64,000 bases of DNA from Hetaerina americana (lineage: Eukaryota > Arthropoda > Insecta > Odonata > Calopterygidae): contig JAKTNV010000003.1 of the NCBI GenBank assembly GCA_022747635.1, forward strand, positions 94,434,290 to 94,498,289, given 5' to 3'. The notes under the pieces are model-generated. The model did not search any database and had not been told where the DNA came from. It saw only the letters and a program-made list of their open reading frames with translations. The translations under genes and the position numbers were made by a program. Of this stretch, positions 1-13,239 are shown one piece after another; the stretch's first letter is position 1; every line of letters begins with the position of its first letter.

Positions 1-3000
1 CAGCCAACGGCCTTGATGAAACGAGGTGAATCTATCAATTTTAGGTGATATGGAGGAATCTACCTTGATCGCTAATTGGGTAAAATCATTGACATTAAGT
101 TCCATTTTTTATAATAAATAAAGAAACGTAATTTTTGGGCCACTGCTCCTCAATATGCTGAAAAATCAAATTTATTCTCAACTTTGCGTAAATCGTTGGA
201 AATTTTGAGCATTTAGCTATTTTCTACATAGTCGCCTTGACGATCAATCACTTATTGCATCCATGTAAGCAGCTTTTTAATATCTGTGTTGTACCTTTCT
301 CCCGCCCTCGTACCTTACTTTTCAAATCGCCCTCGTATGTTTATTTGTGTTGCAGTCGAATGGCGGTGAATATTCGTTGGGAAAACTTTTGTGAAATTAT
401 TTACTTAAATAATTTCTCCCAAAAGGTACATACTAATGCACTAATGGAAAGGAGGCCTTGTAATTTCGAACGAATAGTGACATTAAGCGCAAATAAATAG
501 TTTCAAACTGTAGACAAAAACTGTACAAAACGAGATTAACCAATCATTTTAATATAATTTCATTGGAACTGGTTAGTTTAATGAAACATAATAAATTTAT
601 TTAAAATATAAAATACTGTTCCCTCCTTCATAAATTATCTGACCGCTTTGATGCAAATTTCATCAATTTGCGGGAGGTATTATTTTATAATTCTGTATTT
701 GTGAAGCTATTCTGTTATATTTTTCCTTATAATGGTCCATTTTTACAAAAAATATAATGCATCCAATTTTTTAAATTCCAATTGTATGCGCACTGCAAAT
801 GATATTATCCTTTCATTTATTAAATTCCCAAAATTGATTAAAAATGAGTTACAAAATGATTCGATTCACTTATCCAATAAATAAAATTTACTTTAGTTTA
901 CGAATTTAAATTTTATATTATGCTTTTAAGAAAATTAAGTTGTCCGAACTTTTGCTTTTGACCCAAATAGCCTCTAAATACGTAGACCTTTAGATCAAAA
1001 TACCACTCCTACATCAAAATGAAATTATTAGCCAATTTAGAAACGAATTTATATTTGATTTGGGGAACGAAAAACTCACTTTAGTGAGTCAGACTAACAG
1101 GGCAAGATTCACTATTATAGGGATCAAATGAAATTACCTATTGGATATGGATTTATTGCCAACATTAGTTGCAAATTTGATCGTTGAGGTAAAAATTCCA
1201 TTATTTAATAATTGTATCTCCATGGTTTATTCTCGTTTTAATACAACCCAAACAATTCTGCGTCAAACCAGTTTTTTTCATCCATATTTTTCTTTAAATT
1301 GCCATATTTTACAAATTAATGGCCTTTAATACGACATTTTATTTAAAATAACCCTATAGCTAGAAGAGCTGTGGATCGGTTCGTGTTATTAAATTCTTCG
1401 ATTGCGTTGCCAGTCGAAAGTTGCGGTGATTAAGTAAGTAATTGAAATGAGTTTCAAGCTATAAATTTACAGTTATTTTAGTTTTTCGGGGCAATAATCT
1501 AAATGGACTCGTGAATTAAGCCACCCACCGGATCGCAGGAGGTGGATCGACCTCTAGATCAGGTCCGCTGCAAAATCTAGGTCATCTGCGAAATATATTT
1601 AATGTGAATGAGGAATCAAGTGTCGTGGACAATATGGGGTGTTCCTCAAGGGACAAAAGCAATATGTTATTCTAAGAAATCTAATGCACCGCATAGTTTC
1701 AGGCTTAAATTCGTGGAAACTTTCCATATTGGAGAGAAATGGTATTAAAAATTGCGACCAATTACCCAGAGGGAGGAGGGGGAAGTAAGGTTCTCCTTAT
1801 AATCGAAGAAATAGACCAAAGTGATTGGTACAACGGCAGTTATCTCCCCGCAAGCGAGGCACAAGATATTTAAATGGCTGCTGAATTGCGATATAAAAGG
1901 CAAAGAGGAACCATAACACGACCATATTGAGTAGTACAAGATCACCAGTTCTTCTTTCATTGTTTAACTTGTACATATGTCCGAACCCTTTTGAGCAAAA
2001 TATTCCAGAGATAAGGAAATACTCTGGTTTACAACTTCGATGGGGGACAACGAGAGAGATAAAACAGTCGACATCTACGTAAAACCCCGCAAGTTGCTGC
2101 AAGGGCATGTGGCGGGGGGTGTTAGGCCACAAGACATGCATTCATTCACATTCATAAAAATGACACCTCTACACAGATACCAGTTTGATCATGCAGTGAA
2201 AGAAAGTTAAGCACACCACATTAGGTACTGACACGCAAAAACATTCGATTACAGGATATATTCAAAATATGCGGGAAGAGTGTTAAAAAAAAAGATGGAT
2301 CTATTTAAAATATATGCAGGATATCGACAAAAAATATTTTCACTACCAATACTAATTATCTACCACTACTTAGTTCTACTTCGCGCCTGCGGTCATATCT
2401 AATTTTATCTCTAATGGCATGAGAATAAAAAAGACATTTAAATCTATCCGTTCTATTTTCTATCTCCCCAATTTTACGTACGTGATCTGATATACCATAG
2501 TAAGTCGAAGCCTGTAATATGCCTTACACATCCTCTGATAAGTAGTCTGCCTCAATTTACCCACTTTCTTTATCCTCTATGTCAACCTTAGGTCAACTAG
2601 TGTCTCCCATCCTAATTCTTTCTAATAGTATCGTCCCACTGCTACCTTGTTCACCACAACTTTTCACCTAGCTGCTCTAAGTTGCACTCGGTCGAGTTCC
2701 AAAGCTAATCCTACCTCGTGAGGATCTCATAGTTTATTCTAGTTGGGACCTCTAACGTAAAACAACAAAGATCTTTAATCCTCTCATTTCATTTCTCAAG
2801 TATCCTTTTTATGAATCCTAACTTTTTATTTGCTATTCCTTAAATTTCACAAATTTGTTTTCCCAGAATATATCCTTAGTTATCCAAATATTTTAGTTAT
2901 TCTAAGTTTATTATGTATGTTTTATGTGTGGTGTAATTGTTTTCGGGTGATATAATCTCTTCCTCCAAAATTTTACCATAACGTTTATTCAAATTTAATT

Positions 3001-3390
3001 CTAGCTCCTATAACATCCAACAATTTGGCGTAGTATCCAATAATTTGGGATCTGGTATTGGAATTCCTACCCATTTTGAGCATGCAAGAGGCGAGATAAT
3101 GTAGTTGTAGATATGTAAAAAATGGAATTTGGTCCAACCAAATCCAACCAAATTGTACCCCAGACTATCCCGAAAGAAGCGTACAACGGCGGCACTCGAA
3201 AGCTGGAGAAAACGTTGAGGGCGTAATATTGGCGGCCAAGGATATATTTCGAAGCCAATAAGCATGATTAAAGGATAACTAATAAAATCAAGTATTCATT
3301 CATTCAGTCTCATCTTTTTTTGAACAGATCTAGTACATTGGTGGAAAAGGTTTCTTTTGGAGGATGAAAGGTAAGAAAGTATTCATTAAA
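1..3390. other. AT-rich non-coding stretch
   Basis: No gene is recognised here. The longest open frames are short (about 110 codons or fewer), overlap on both frames and match no family I know. A stretch at about 2390-2850 read on the minus strand has the feel of an old retroelement end (one reading contains NRTDRFK), but this is too weak to call. A small hairpin, ACTCAC/GTGAGT around TTTA, lies near 1076-1091. Confidence 0.5.
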
Positions 3391-3391
3391 A

Positions 3392-3545
3392 ACCGGATCG
3401 CGGTGGTCCAGGGGTAGAGCGTTGGACTTCTGACCGAAGGAACTGGTCCCCCTACCCTGATGTGTGAATTTTACACGCCGTCGGGCTTAGTACTGGGTGA
3501 GCTCTACCATCACCTACCTTCGGGCTGATACCTTCGGGGCTTTAT
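3392..3545 (+). repeat. tRNA-headed SINE-like repeat, copy 1
   Basis: The left end has a good RNA polymerase III A box, TGGTCCAGGGG at 3404-3414, followed by TAGAGCGTTGGACTTCTGACC, which reads like the D-arm and anticodon arm of a tRNA. No clear B box survives. The body (about 3440-3530) is also present at 36211-36311 in reverse orientation, at roughly 90% identity by eye. That makes it a dispersed repeat and not a tRNA gene. It is most likely a short interspersed element moved by a LINE. Confidence 0.65.
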
Positions 3546-3950
3546 GGTTTATGCATCAAAAAACTAAAATTCCATTGAGTGAAACATTAAACGCATATAA
3601 AAAATATTTTCAACAAACTTTCATTTTTATGCTCCCCACTGATTTTCTCGTATTTTTACTAATTTTTACAGAATTTAGATAAAATTAAAATATTAATCAT
3701 ACCAAAGGAGCGATTATTTCAATTTAAAATGAAAAATGGATAAGATATGTGAGCAAAATCTTTGTAAACGTATTTGAAATTTTAAATGGTAAAAACAGGA
3801 CCTTTCGGAAGGGAATATTTCCTCCGGTGCATGTTTCACCGTTGAACACGCTCATAATTTTCCAGCCCGGAGCCATTATAAGAGTTCCTCCAGCTCGTCA
3901 TACGAGTAACAATACCATCCGACTCCTGCTTAACGGCGTGAAAAGCACCT
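3546..3950. other. AT-rich spacer
   Basis: Nothing recognisable. Two short open frames (about 60 codons) have no family features. Confidence 0.4.
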
Positions 3951-4380
3951 GAGCGATGCCTTCGGCCCAGAGACTTCGGAATAAGTCAAGTGCTGAGTCG
4001 TGGAGAGTTCAGTGGACGAGGCAGGCCGGTGGAGGAGTATGGGAAGGAGAAGAGTCGGGGATTTGCAGGGGGCCTACGAGAGGAAGAGAGGGAGAAGGCA
4101 GGGAGAGGGAAGTGGGTACGATATCCTTCTTCATCCTCCATTCGCCTCGAAAAAGGGATGACGAGACAGAGGCGGAGAAGCGTGGGGAAAGTTTGACGAA
4201 CAGAAAGGGCGATTGGAGGAACCGCCTGACGGGAGGAGGCAGACATATGGTGAGTGGTTCGGGGGGAGGGGGTCGTGCCGCCGAAGGGGGGCAGGTTCTG
4301 AGCCTGGAGAAGGAGGAAGAGGATGTAAGGTGAGTGAATAGCGAGTGAAAGTGCGAAGAGACGAGTGGGAGGAGAGGAAT
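3950..4380 (+). other. Purine-rich GC island
   Basis: The plus strand is dominated by G and A runs (GGAGGAG, GAGAGGAAG and similar), unlike the AT-rich flanks. Open frames of 125 to 214 codons on both strands are by-products of few stop codons in this composition. Their proteins are low-complexity (R, G, E or P, S, L rich). I see no domain. Confidence 0.6.
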
Positions 4381-4383
4381 AAA

Positions 4384-4417
4384 AAAATGCTACGGCTGTA
4401 TATAGCCGTAGCATTTT
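4384..4417. repeat. Perfect palindromic hairpin, 14-bp arms
   Basis: The arms AAAATGCTACGGCT (4384-4397) and AGCCGTAGCATTTT (4404-4417) are perfect reverse complements around the 6-nt loop GTATAT. A third partial arm, AAAAATGCTAGG, follows at about 4421. It lies at the right edge of the purine-rich island. It could be a remnant of a small DNA transposon, or a transcription-stopping or cruciform-forming structure. No function can be assigned. Confidence 0.85.
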
Positions 4418-4429
4418 CATAAAAATGCT

Positions 4430-5940
4430 AGGACCAATATACCTCTCATTAGGTAACCGATAAGTCTCTATCACAAAAATTTCTAATCTCGTTGCAGTTG
4501 ACAATTTATCGAGCGAATTACAAGAATTTTTTTGCAAGCATAGGGCAGTGAACAAGTAAAGTATTAAATAGGTACACAAAATTCCAAAGTATTTGTATGG
4601 CGGGACCTTAAAAATCCCCAGAGAAAGCAAGCAGTCTCACAATATTTCATTATTATTATTTCATAACTCACACTGCCATTCGTAGTAGTGGTACCTCATT
4701 CGCACATATATTGAGGTGTGCTCTTTATTTCCACCATTTTTATCGTTTGTGTATCCTTGACTTTAGTGAGCCATCGGGTCATGAATAACCATTTTACCCC
4801 CCTTTAAAATTTCTCGACTCCCAATTTAGGTATCCTAAGTCGTTTCTACCTTAGCGTGAAAGTTTAGTCTCTGCAGTCCTTTTATCGGTTACCTTCATCA
4901 GTCTCACATACAAAGCGCTTGTCCAATTGGACAAGTGGACTTTGTTCAAGGCATTGATCATTTGAGGTACTATGGTAGCAATTTCACGAAATATTCACGA
5001 ATTATCTTATTTTAATGAAAATAATGCTATGTGTACTTGATATAATAATCAAAATTAATTAATTTGAAAGACAGGTTTCCGCAAATATATATTGGCTTTT
5101 TTCGGTTACCTTTAAGCGTTAATTAGGGTAAATTAAGAGACCATTAAAAAAATTAAGTTTAGCAATTGAATTAAATCAATTTTCAGCACTGGCACTGCTC
5201 CATGATAGCTCTATCTAATAATGGAGTCCTGTAAGCTGTAGTAGAAAACCTGTCCAAAAAGGTTTTGCCTTTTTAAGAATTCCTCCTTTTTTAGTAAAAG
5301 TTTGTTTTCAGCATAAAAGTAATCAACTCCATTATAAACAGTAATTACAACTCCATAAAATATGAATATATCATTTCACTTTGTATGTGCTATTAATATC
5401 CTATCGAACTTTTCCAACCGTAAGAATATTACGAGCACAAAAAATAAAATACTCAACGCGACAGATTATTCTTATGAGTGGTAACTTACGGGATATTAAT
5501 GTTTTTGAAATGATAAATACTTTGAGTAAATGAAAATGATTAAAATATACTATAAGATGATGTTGCAGTACATAAACGTGATAAAATATGATCTTGTGAT
5601 TTACAAATGGGACATTAGAAGGCGTTCTGAGATTTGTAGTAAAGGAGGGCGAATGTTGACGTATGGTTTATTATAGCGTAGAAGGCTATGAAGACATTTT
5701 TCACAAAAAAACAAAGTGCTCCGTAGGGATTTTACTGTTTCAAAGCGTAATTTTTGAGACTCTCTCCGTTGCAATCGCTTCAACAGTATATACCATACTA
5801 TTTATTTAAAAAATCCATTATCATTAGATTGCCGTAGAAATAGGAGATGTTTAATTAAGTGAAGGCGTAGGAAAACAGGTGAACTACTTAATCTTTAGTA
5901 TCTTTGCATCTGGGAACACAACAACATACTGAAATGCTAT
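4430..5940. other. AT-rich non-coding stretch
   Basis: No gene seen. One item of note is a minus-strand CTGATGA-A-GGT..ACC-GATAA hairpin at 4881-4901, listed under findings as a weak member of the structured-repeat family. Confidence 0.45.
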
Positions 5941-5949
5941 TCCCTCATG

Positions 5950-6700
5950 CATGCTTTTCGGGAAAAATCGTCCTTCCAGTCCCTCGCCCCTTTCCTCTTC
6001 TACTTTTACGGTAGCACTCGCACTCCTCTTCCTCTCTCGTTCTCTCTATGCCTTCGATTGCATTCTCCCTTTCTTGTCCCCTCAATATCTCTCCCACTCT
6101 CTTTTAATCATTACGTAGTCCTGCTTTGCTTTCTGTATCCCACGTGGCAACCCTCTACTGCTCGCGTGATACGCCCCACACCCCTTGACCGACGCACGCG
6201 TCTCCTCGCTCGCTCTTTCTCCTCTCTCCCTTTGATGCTCATCCCCCGGCGTCGAAAGTACTCGAGAGAGAGAGAACACAAGGCAAAATTCCACCACCGA
6301 GTCTCCGCCGTTCGCTCCCCCGCCCCAACCTGGTCACCCACCACAGCCCTCATCCAAACTCCCCCCGTAAAACCCTCCCTCCTCCCGGTAGCCATCCCTC
6401 CGTCGAGGCCTCCTCCCTCCCTTTACCCTTACGCACACCCTCCCTCTCTCCTCTGTCCTCGTCCTCGGGGGAGAGGGGAGTGGAAAGGGGCAGGTTAGGG
6501 GTCCCTTACCATTGATTTCGAGAAGATGAAAGCCTTTTCTCATCACGAGTTGATGGCCTTTTCGTTTTCAGGTCGAGCGGGGTCCATTTAATTTATTTTT
6601 TTACTCTCGAAAAGTTTGTGTAATCATTTGCCTTTCTTCAGTTGTCCACTCGTCCACCCCCCTCCCCTCCTCTTGGGATGGGTCCGCGGATGGAAGCAGA
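5950..6700 (+). other. Pyrimidine-rich GC island
   Basis: The plus strand is C and T rich with many CCCTCC and CTCTCT runs, plus a short GAGAGAGAG tract near 6264. The 183-codon open frame at 5947-6498 encodes a serine-, proline- and leucine-rich low-complexity product with no domain, and it overlaps equally open frames on the minus strand. I do not call it a gene. Confidence 0.6.
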
Positions 6701-6844
6701 TTCGCACAGCCTAGCCTTTGTAGGGAAGTCCTTTTATGCGAAGGCAGCTTCCATTCCACATAATGACATTCGCCACATTGATTCACAGAAAATCATTGTT
6801 CTCCATCACAAGTTGCCAATAATAATTTTTAAATTGTTATGATC

Positions 6845-7370
6845 ATGTTACTACTCGGTTGACAAAAAACTGAAGTGTGTGAGCATTACATTTTAATACT
6901 TGTACAATAAAATGGAGATAATGCGAATTTTATTGAAAAGGCTAAAATTTGGTCAGTGAGCATTCATGGTGGGGCATTGTTGAAAACATTAGGCGAAGGC
7001 GTTACGCAGACATCTCCTTTATATTCCTTAATGAATTTTTTAGTCATCCTGTTGTACTATATTCTGTCCTCCGAGTATTATCACATTTCGTAAAAATCTT
7101 AATTTTTATGAAACTCATAAATTACTCCGAATAAAAAACTGCCCTAAGAGATAATGTGCTTGATAAAAGTATTATAAAATGGTACTGACAAATGATGAGT
7201 ATCAAACAACAGAAAGTTTCCCAAACTTGACGGTCTTTTTGCGACGCTTACTCGGTAAAATTAAATAATTTTCCGCCCTGATTAATGGCTGAGCTTTTAG
7301 AAAATACTCTTTTGATGCATAAATCCGCGACACTACTCATAAACCTCCCTGCTCTTTTCGCCACGGGTAT
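6845..7370. other. AT-rich spacer
   Basis: Nothing recognisable. Confidence 0.4.
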
Positions 7371-7640
7371 CACACGACCCGCAAGGCACCAGAGCGCTGC
7401 CTTTGCGATCAACTTCCATCGTCACAGGTTATAAAACAGCGGGCCGTCACAAATGGCCTCGGGAGATGCAGAAAGGGATTTTCCGGGAATAAAATGTAAG
7501 AGAGTGGTGGCGACAATTTATGCGAAGGAAGAGGAAAGAAGAAGAAAGGGAGAGTAGAGGAGGCAGACGGTTGGAATGACGAGAATGGTCTAGTGAAGCA
7601 TTCAGGCGCGAAGAAGAAAATCACACATTTATTTCCTGAC
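7370..7640 (+). other. Purine-rich island
   Basis: GA-rich on the plus strand (about 7480-7580). It contains TTTATGCGAAGG at 7517-7528, a 12-mer also found in the preceding island at 6733-6744. No coding evidence. Confidence 0.5.
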
Positions 7641-7649
7641 AGCTCGTCG

Positions 7650-10600
7650 GAACCTGTTAGTGCTTTGCATTTGGAGTATTAGAGGAAGAGAGAGAGTGTG
7701 TGTGAGATAAAGAGCAAGGAGAGATTTAGATGGTTACTGGATGACTCTTACAAATCATGCGGTAAAAACAGCGAAATTGAATCTAGTCAGAATAACAAGT
7801 GCAATTCAGCAATGGATGTTCCTCAGATAAAAGAACCACCTATTGATTGTTTTCCGTTAAGGAATTAGGATATCCTTGGTCAGTTAATTATGAATATTTT
7901 TTTCCGTAGACCTTACCTCTTTATTTAGAATTAGAAACCGTGCAAAATGGTTTTTGGCAACATCTATATGCTGCCCTCCAAACTATCGCTAAACGCCGCA
8001 CGAAACTTCGGAGGAGTGGTTTGGAGAATGTGGCATGAAAAAGAATTAAGTAGCTATTCAAAAGCTTGCATGAATTCCCTCCTCCATGCATTCAGACTGT
8101 AAAATAACAAGGAATTAATTTTCCCAACAATTAAGAAATTAGCTAGGTTCTAAGCTCTAGGTGTTATGTGGTTTAAAGAATAAATTTCCACTAGCAAACA
8201 ACTCGACAGTTCTGAGCATTATAAACACTATGAACTCGGTGAACATTATGAGTACTGAGTGGATATAACTCAGTACAAAATTTCATTCACAAATCGATTT
8301 CAAAAAGTAATGCATTTATGAGTAATCGTAAAATTTTTATCATGTTGAATCTTCTTCCTCCTGGTGAAAAAGGTGGTTGTGCCACGGAATTATTAAGTAA
8401 ACAAAACTACGAGAGTACTTTTTTTACGCCGTGTGCCATGATTACACATGTGACAAATTATTTTCCCTCTCATGAAGTAGCGTTCTAAAAATCATTACGA
8501 AAATTATCATAATCTGAATATCATCATGAAATTGATGAAAACCTTCTCTCGTTCTAGCCTAAATCATTATTTTCCATCAAATCAAGTTTAAAACACAGAA
8601 TCGAAAAAGAAACTTACACATCACTCGAAACAGATTCGGAATTCTATTAGCCCAGTAATATTCAACAGTTACAGAGTACGCCACCCTTCTCCCCAATTCT
8701 CCTGAGTGATTGTTTATTTACCGTCCGCTTAAAATCCCACTCCCTCGCTCCACCGCGAGGGCCAGTCAATAGTATCGAGCCCTTGACATCCCCGCTCTTC
8801 AAACCATCCCCGCAACTCGCCCCGAACCTCACACTCTTTTCCGCATCCTATCTAAACACACTTTCGTGCTGTTTGTCTTACCTCACACCAAATGATGGCG
8901 TCATAACTTCCTGAAGCGTCGTATCAAATGGGTCCATCGCGCAGAATGGCACCACTCGGGCGCGGCTTTTTTTTACGTTTTATAACCCTATTATACGGCA
9001 AGTAATGAAATTCTCAATGGCTCCCCGCTTGAATACACCTCACATTTAAAAGAGTGAGATGTGTTCAATTGAAGTAGGAACAGCAATAATGGCGTCGGAC
9101 AATTGGGTAGGTTGGTTGTGCACGAAAACGCGTAACGAACTGATGTTGTAAATATTGACAATGGAACACAAGATTCAAATTGCCAGAACTTCACTGTGTA
9201 GAGTAAGAAGGTTTTCCTAAACTAGTACACCTTGGTGTTTTTGGTATTCGTTTACTGTAGCCTTCCTCTTCCGTAAGTTGTTAAATAATTCTTGCATTGA
9301 GTTGGAATTCAAAAAGGTAATGAATTGGAAAACACGTCTCTGAAAGGTAGGTATACGTAGGGAGAGGTACATGCTGATTTAAATTTGGCGAACGCTTCCC
9401 ATTTCAAATTGAATTCAAAGCTAAAACGTATCTGAGCTCCAATTTGATGAAAATAGATCCTATTTGTTTCATTCTTCTACCAATAGTAAGGGTTTCAAAA
9501 AATTATTTTCAGCACGTTAGATTCACTATTTCTAAAGTCTGGGCCTCAAATTCTTGCAAATAGCAATAATAAATATTTTATAAATTTATTTATGTCCGTT
9601 TTTCAATAAGCATATTCCTGTATGTAGAGAGCGTTGCTAGCTTTTAAAAGAAATTACGTATATAGGTGCCTTAAGCACCATTTTGAGCGATTAGAAAAAT
9701 TATACTCCGGTGCATCATCATTTTGTGTCACAAGGTCTCTTTTCGGCTCATTTACACCTGTATACCATTCTATACTCAGTTAGTGGACGTCAAACATAAA
9801 AATACTACTTCACTTGGTCAGAAAATGCATCCAAACCTTCCAATTTCCTGTTGCATGGGACACTGATTATCTGACCAATCGTGAGGATGGTAGTGCACCC
9901 GGCCTCCAATTTGCACGATCCAATCTGCTAGTTAGGATTTGCTAGTTCTAATCACGTTCAAGTCAAATTATATTTCCTCGGAAACCTCTGCCAATAAGTG
10001 TATTAACTCACCTTTGAGAGTATGATTACGTACATTTTGGTGTTTTGGTTTTCCCAATGCTGCACTTTCTTCGTCCCCGGCAAAATAAAGTATATAAACC
10101 ATTGACTACTTAAAGAAAATCAGATAAATGAAGGTATTGCCTACGTAAATGTTGAAGAATTGATCAAAATAAAATTGATTCAAATGAATATTTACGCAAT
10201 AATCTCTATAACAGTGGACGTGGAAATATTGTTAAACATTGATGACAGTAAAATTTTTCATTAATACTGCAACAGTAAATTAAATTAGCGATGCATTTTC
10301 TAATTTCAAAAAAATATATTTTATTTCATTTTTATGCTTAAAAATTTTCAACCAAGTCTTCACATGAAAATAAGACTCATTACGATTAAGAGGCATTAGC
10401 TTTATGAGAAATTAATGAAGCTCAGCGCTCCAAAATAAATCTAAGAATACTATGCCAATCCAATGAAATATCTCAGTATCCATTTCAATTACTGGAAACA
10501 GTCATTTTCTAATGCAATCTCGCGAGAATCCGGGGAAACCTCCCAGTAAAGGTAAAAGTTCATTTTGATTTTTTAACTTAAATATGGAATTTCTCAGAAT

Positions 10601-13230
10601 TCAATGGAGTAATTAACAAATTTACTTCCTACTGCGATAAGAGTCAGTTACTGAGAATTTTTACTACTCATGAAATAGTTAAATGCAGACATGTCTTGCA
10701 GTTTCCCACGATTTCCCTCCAATAGTCCTTATGGAAAATTTATCTTGAGCCAATGTGTAAAGCAATTATTATATCACCTTCCTTAAATATCGTTCGCAAA
10801 ATGTCGTGGTTCCATTATTTTTGGCTGCAATTAATGAAACTATCACACAATTATATGACTAAACAATGCCACAAAGCATTTGGTGATTTTCTGTAATTCC
10901 TAAAAGTTGCAATGTCGTTGATAATGACCAGGAAATTTTAAAGAGAGTAGTCGAAAATTAAAATAATAAGGATGGGTTAACTCTCGATATTATTATGCAA
11001 TAATCAATGTATTAATTCGGCTAAGAACATCGATGTATTAAGAATTAGTTAGTACCAACCTCCGTAAATTAATTCATTGCCAGGTAATATGTATGTAGAC
11101 TTCAGGAAAAAACGGCGGTTACACAGAGCACTTGCAGGCAACTATTTTCAATGTGCTGATTTAAAAAAATTGCGTCGATCTCCAAATCGATTCCAGCGAT
11201 ACAGGGAATGCCAATGCTCCCGAATCTCTCAAATGAACGGTTTTGGGTGTCAGCTACCCTCATTCCACGTAAACAGGTCCTTCATTGAGAAAGGACCCTT
11301 GAGCACCCTCCCGTTTAACCGGCGGAATATTCGTGGAGCGGAATAAAAACCCCTTATGAATAATACATTAATTGGAGGAGCGCCCCCCGGAAGCCCTGCC
11401 TTCTATGACGGTGGCTTGCCCTCTTCAACCCGAAGTTCGTGCTTAACACGGGGTTTTAAACAACCCTAAAAAGGAAAATAACCCTTTCCCGTCAGATGGA
11501 ACATGTCGAAACTTTAGTTTGAGAGAAGAGAAAGCTCCAGGTTTATAAGGATTGCCTTTATAAGCAACATCGGTAGGGAGTCTATCCTCAAGCAAGTAGA
11601 CGGTCCAACAAATGGTGGTTAAAACCTCATCGTCGTTCAACGTCTCTCATATCAGAATAGGCACTTAAACCCAAACAGGGTCATAAAAGCATAAGATGAA
11701 GTCATATAGAAGGGCTTCACCGCATGGCTCGTACAGGGGAAAAGTCGGATATCGGCGGTTCCTGAGTAAAGAATGATGAACAGCATCATAGCATTCAATT
11801 TTATCACACCAGAGCATTAAAACTTTCCTGATATCATTGTGATAAAGTTTTTGAGTCGAGTTTTCCTGATGTTGGAGCATAAATCTTTTGCAAAGTTGGC
11901 CAAAAATTCGAAGGGACACGTAAAATATGCTCGTAACTCCATTTGCGCTTCTCAAATTCCGTTGGTACATCAATGGCCTAGTGAACTATTTCTCCCTATC
12001 AGAGTGTTTCCATTCATCTAAGAAAAATGCATAACTAGTTATTCCTCCATCACGTGAATTTTGAACGAGAGGGAGAATTCCAGATGATATTTTTTTTAAT
12101 CAATGTCACCAAGAATACGCTTCCGCATAGCACAGACATTCAGAACTCTGATAACAATATTACCTCAAAATAATTTCCCTTTCATGATCAAATTATCATT
12201 AAAATACAACTATAATTGAGAAAATTGCTAATCGGTGTTAATATGACTAACAAGTCATCCTTTATTATGTTTACTATCACTTTAATTTTAATAAGAGATT
12301 TGAAAATAAAAGATTAGCTTATTCAATAATATGAACCAATTTAATTTATGTAATATACATGATTAGTACTTTAAACATATTAAAGTATTTTCAGCCATAT
12401 TTTAGAATTGGTATTTTGATTCCATATAGACCTTACTGAAATTATATTTTTAAAAGGACCTTCGTGGGAGAATCAGTAAAAGTTAATATTGACTATTACA
12501 CTATTTCGCTTCCAAATTTTAAAGAAATTTTATTTAGTTGCTATCAAATTTGGCCAGGTGGATATATTATAAGCAATCATAACTGGACTAATAATGTACC
12601 CTTTCAAAGCAAATACTATGCTTGTGTCTCAAATTGTAAACACTGCTACAATAGTAAGCGAAGCATTTAGAATGCTGTTTTCAAAAGAACGAAGAGTATT
12701 TTTATGCAAAAAAACAATTTTCATTTGAATCCCAAGCTGGGTAAAGCTTACTCAACAAAGGTAATATACGCACAATAACAAATCCCATATCCCACAAACA
12801 CATCCCACATCAGTTAGGGCAATCAAGGTCAACTGACTCAACGACTGATATTTAAATTCACTCATTGCAAAATGAATGTATTTTGGACGCATACGGCAGC
12901 ATTATAGAAAAACAATAAGACGTAATGGACACATATGCATGCAATATAAGCGGCAAACAGGGAAGGTATACTGATCTAAGTGTTCGTTTATCCATTAGAT
13001 TTACAAGGTTTAACCCATGATAAGTGAATTACGTAAGCTTGAACGAAATGTTTACCGTTCTACAACGGAATGTTGTTTTATCTGAAAACAACAAGCACTT
13101 CAAGCACTCTGCATAAAAAGACTCAAGAATTCGAAGATAAAAGTTTTAAAGCCGCGGCATGACGACGCGACCAACAAAATGAAAACCAGCAATATAACTC
13201 AACGGTTTAATCACTGGCCTTGGCTATCTT
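7650..13230. other. Long AT-rich non-coding stretch
   Basis: No gene, RNA gene or known repeat recognised over about 5.6 kb. Open frames are short (about 100 codons or fewer) and lack family features. Small local hairpins occur, for example CTCCAAAC/GTTTGGAG around 7976-8034 and GGTGC/GCACC around 9666-9680. Parts may be unique intergenic or intronic DNA. Confidence 0.45.
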
Positions 13231-13239
13231 CGAAAATCC

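Noticed and set aside
2390..2850. Possible retroelement end on the minus strand
   Set aside because: Only one short suggestive reading (NRTDRFK) and no second supporting motif.
3986..4630. 214-codon minus-strand open frame
   Set aside because: It spans the purine-rich island, where stops are rare, and overlaps open plus-strand frames. The product is partly low-complexity and matches no family.
5947..6498. 183-codon plus-strand open frame
   Set aside because: A proline-, serine- and leucine-rich translation of a pyrimidine tract. Opposite-strand frames are equally open.
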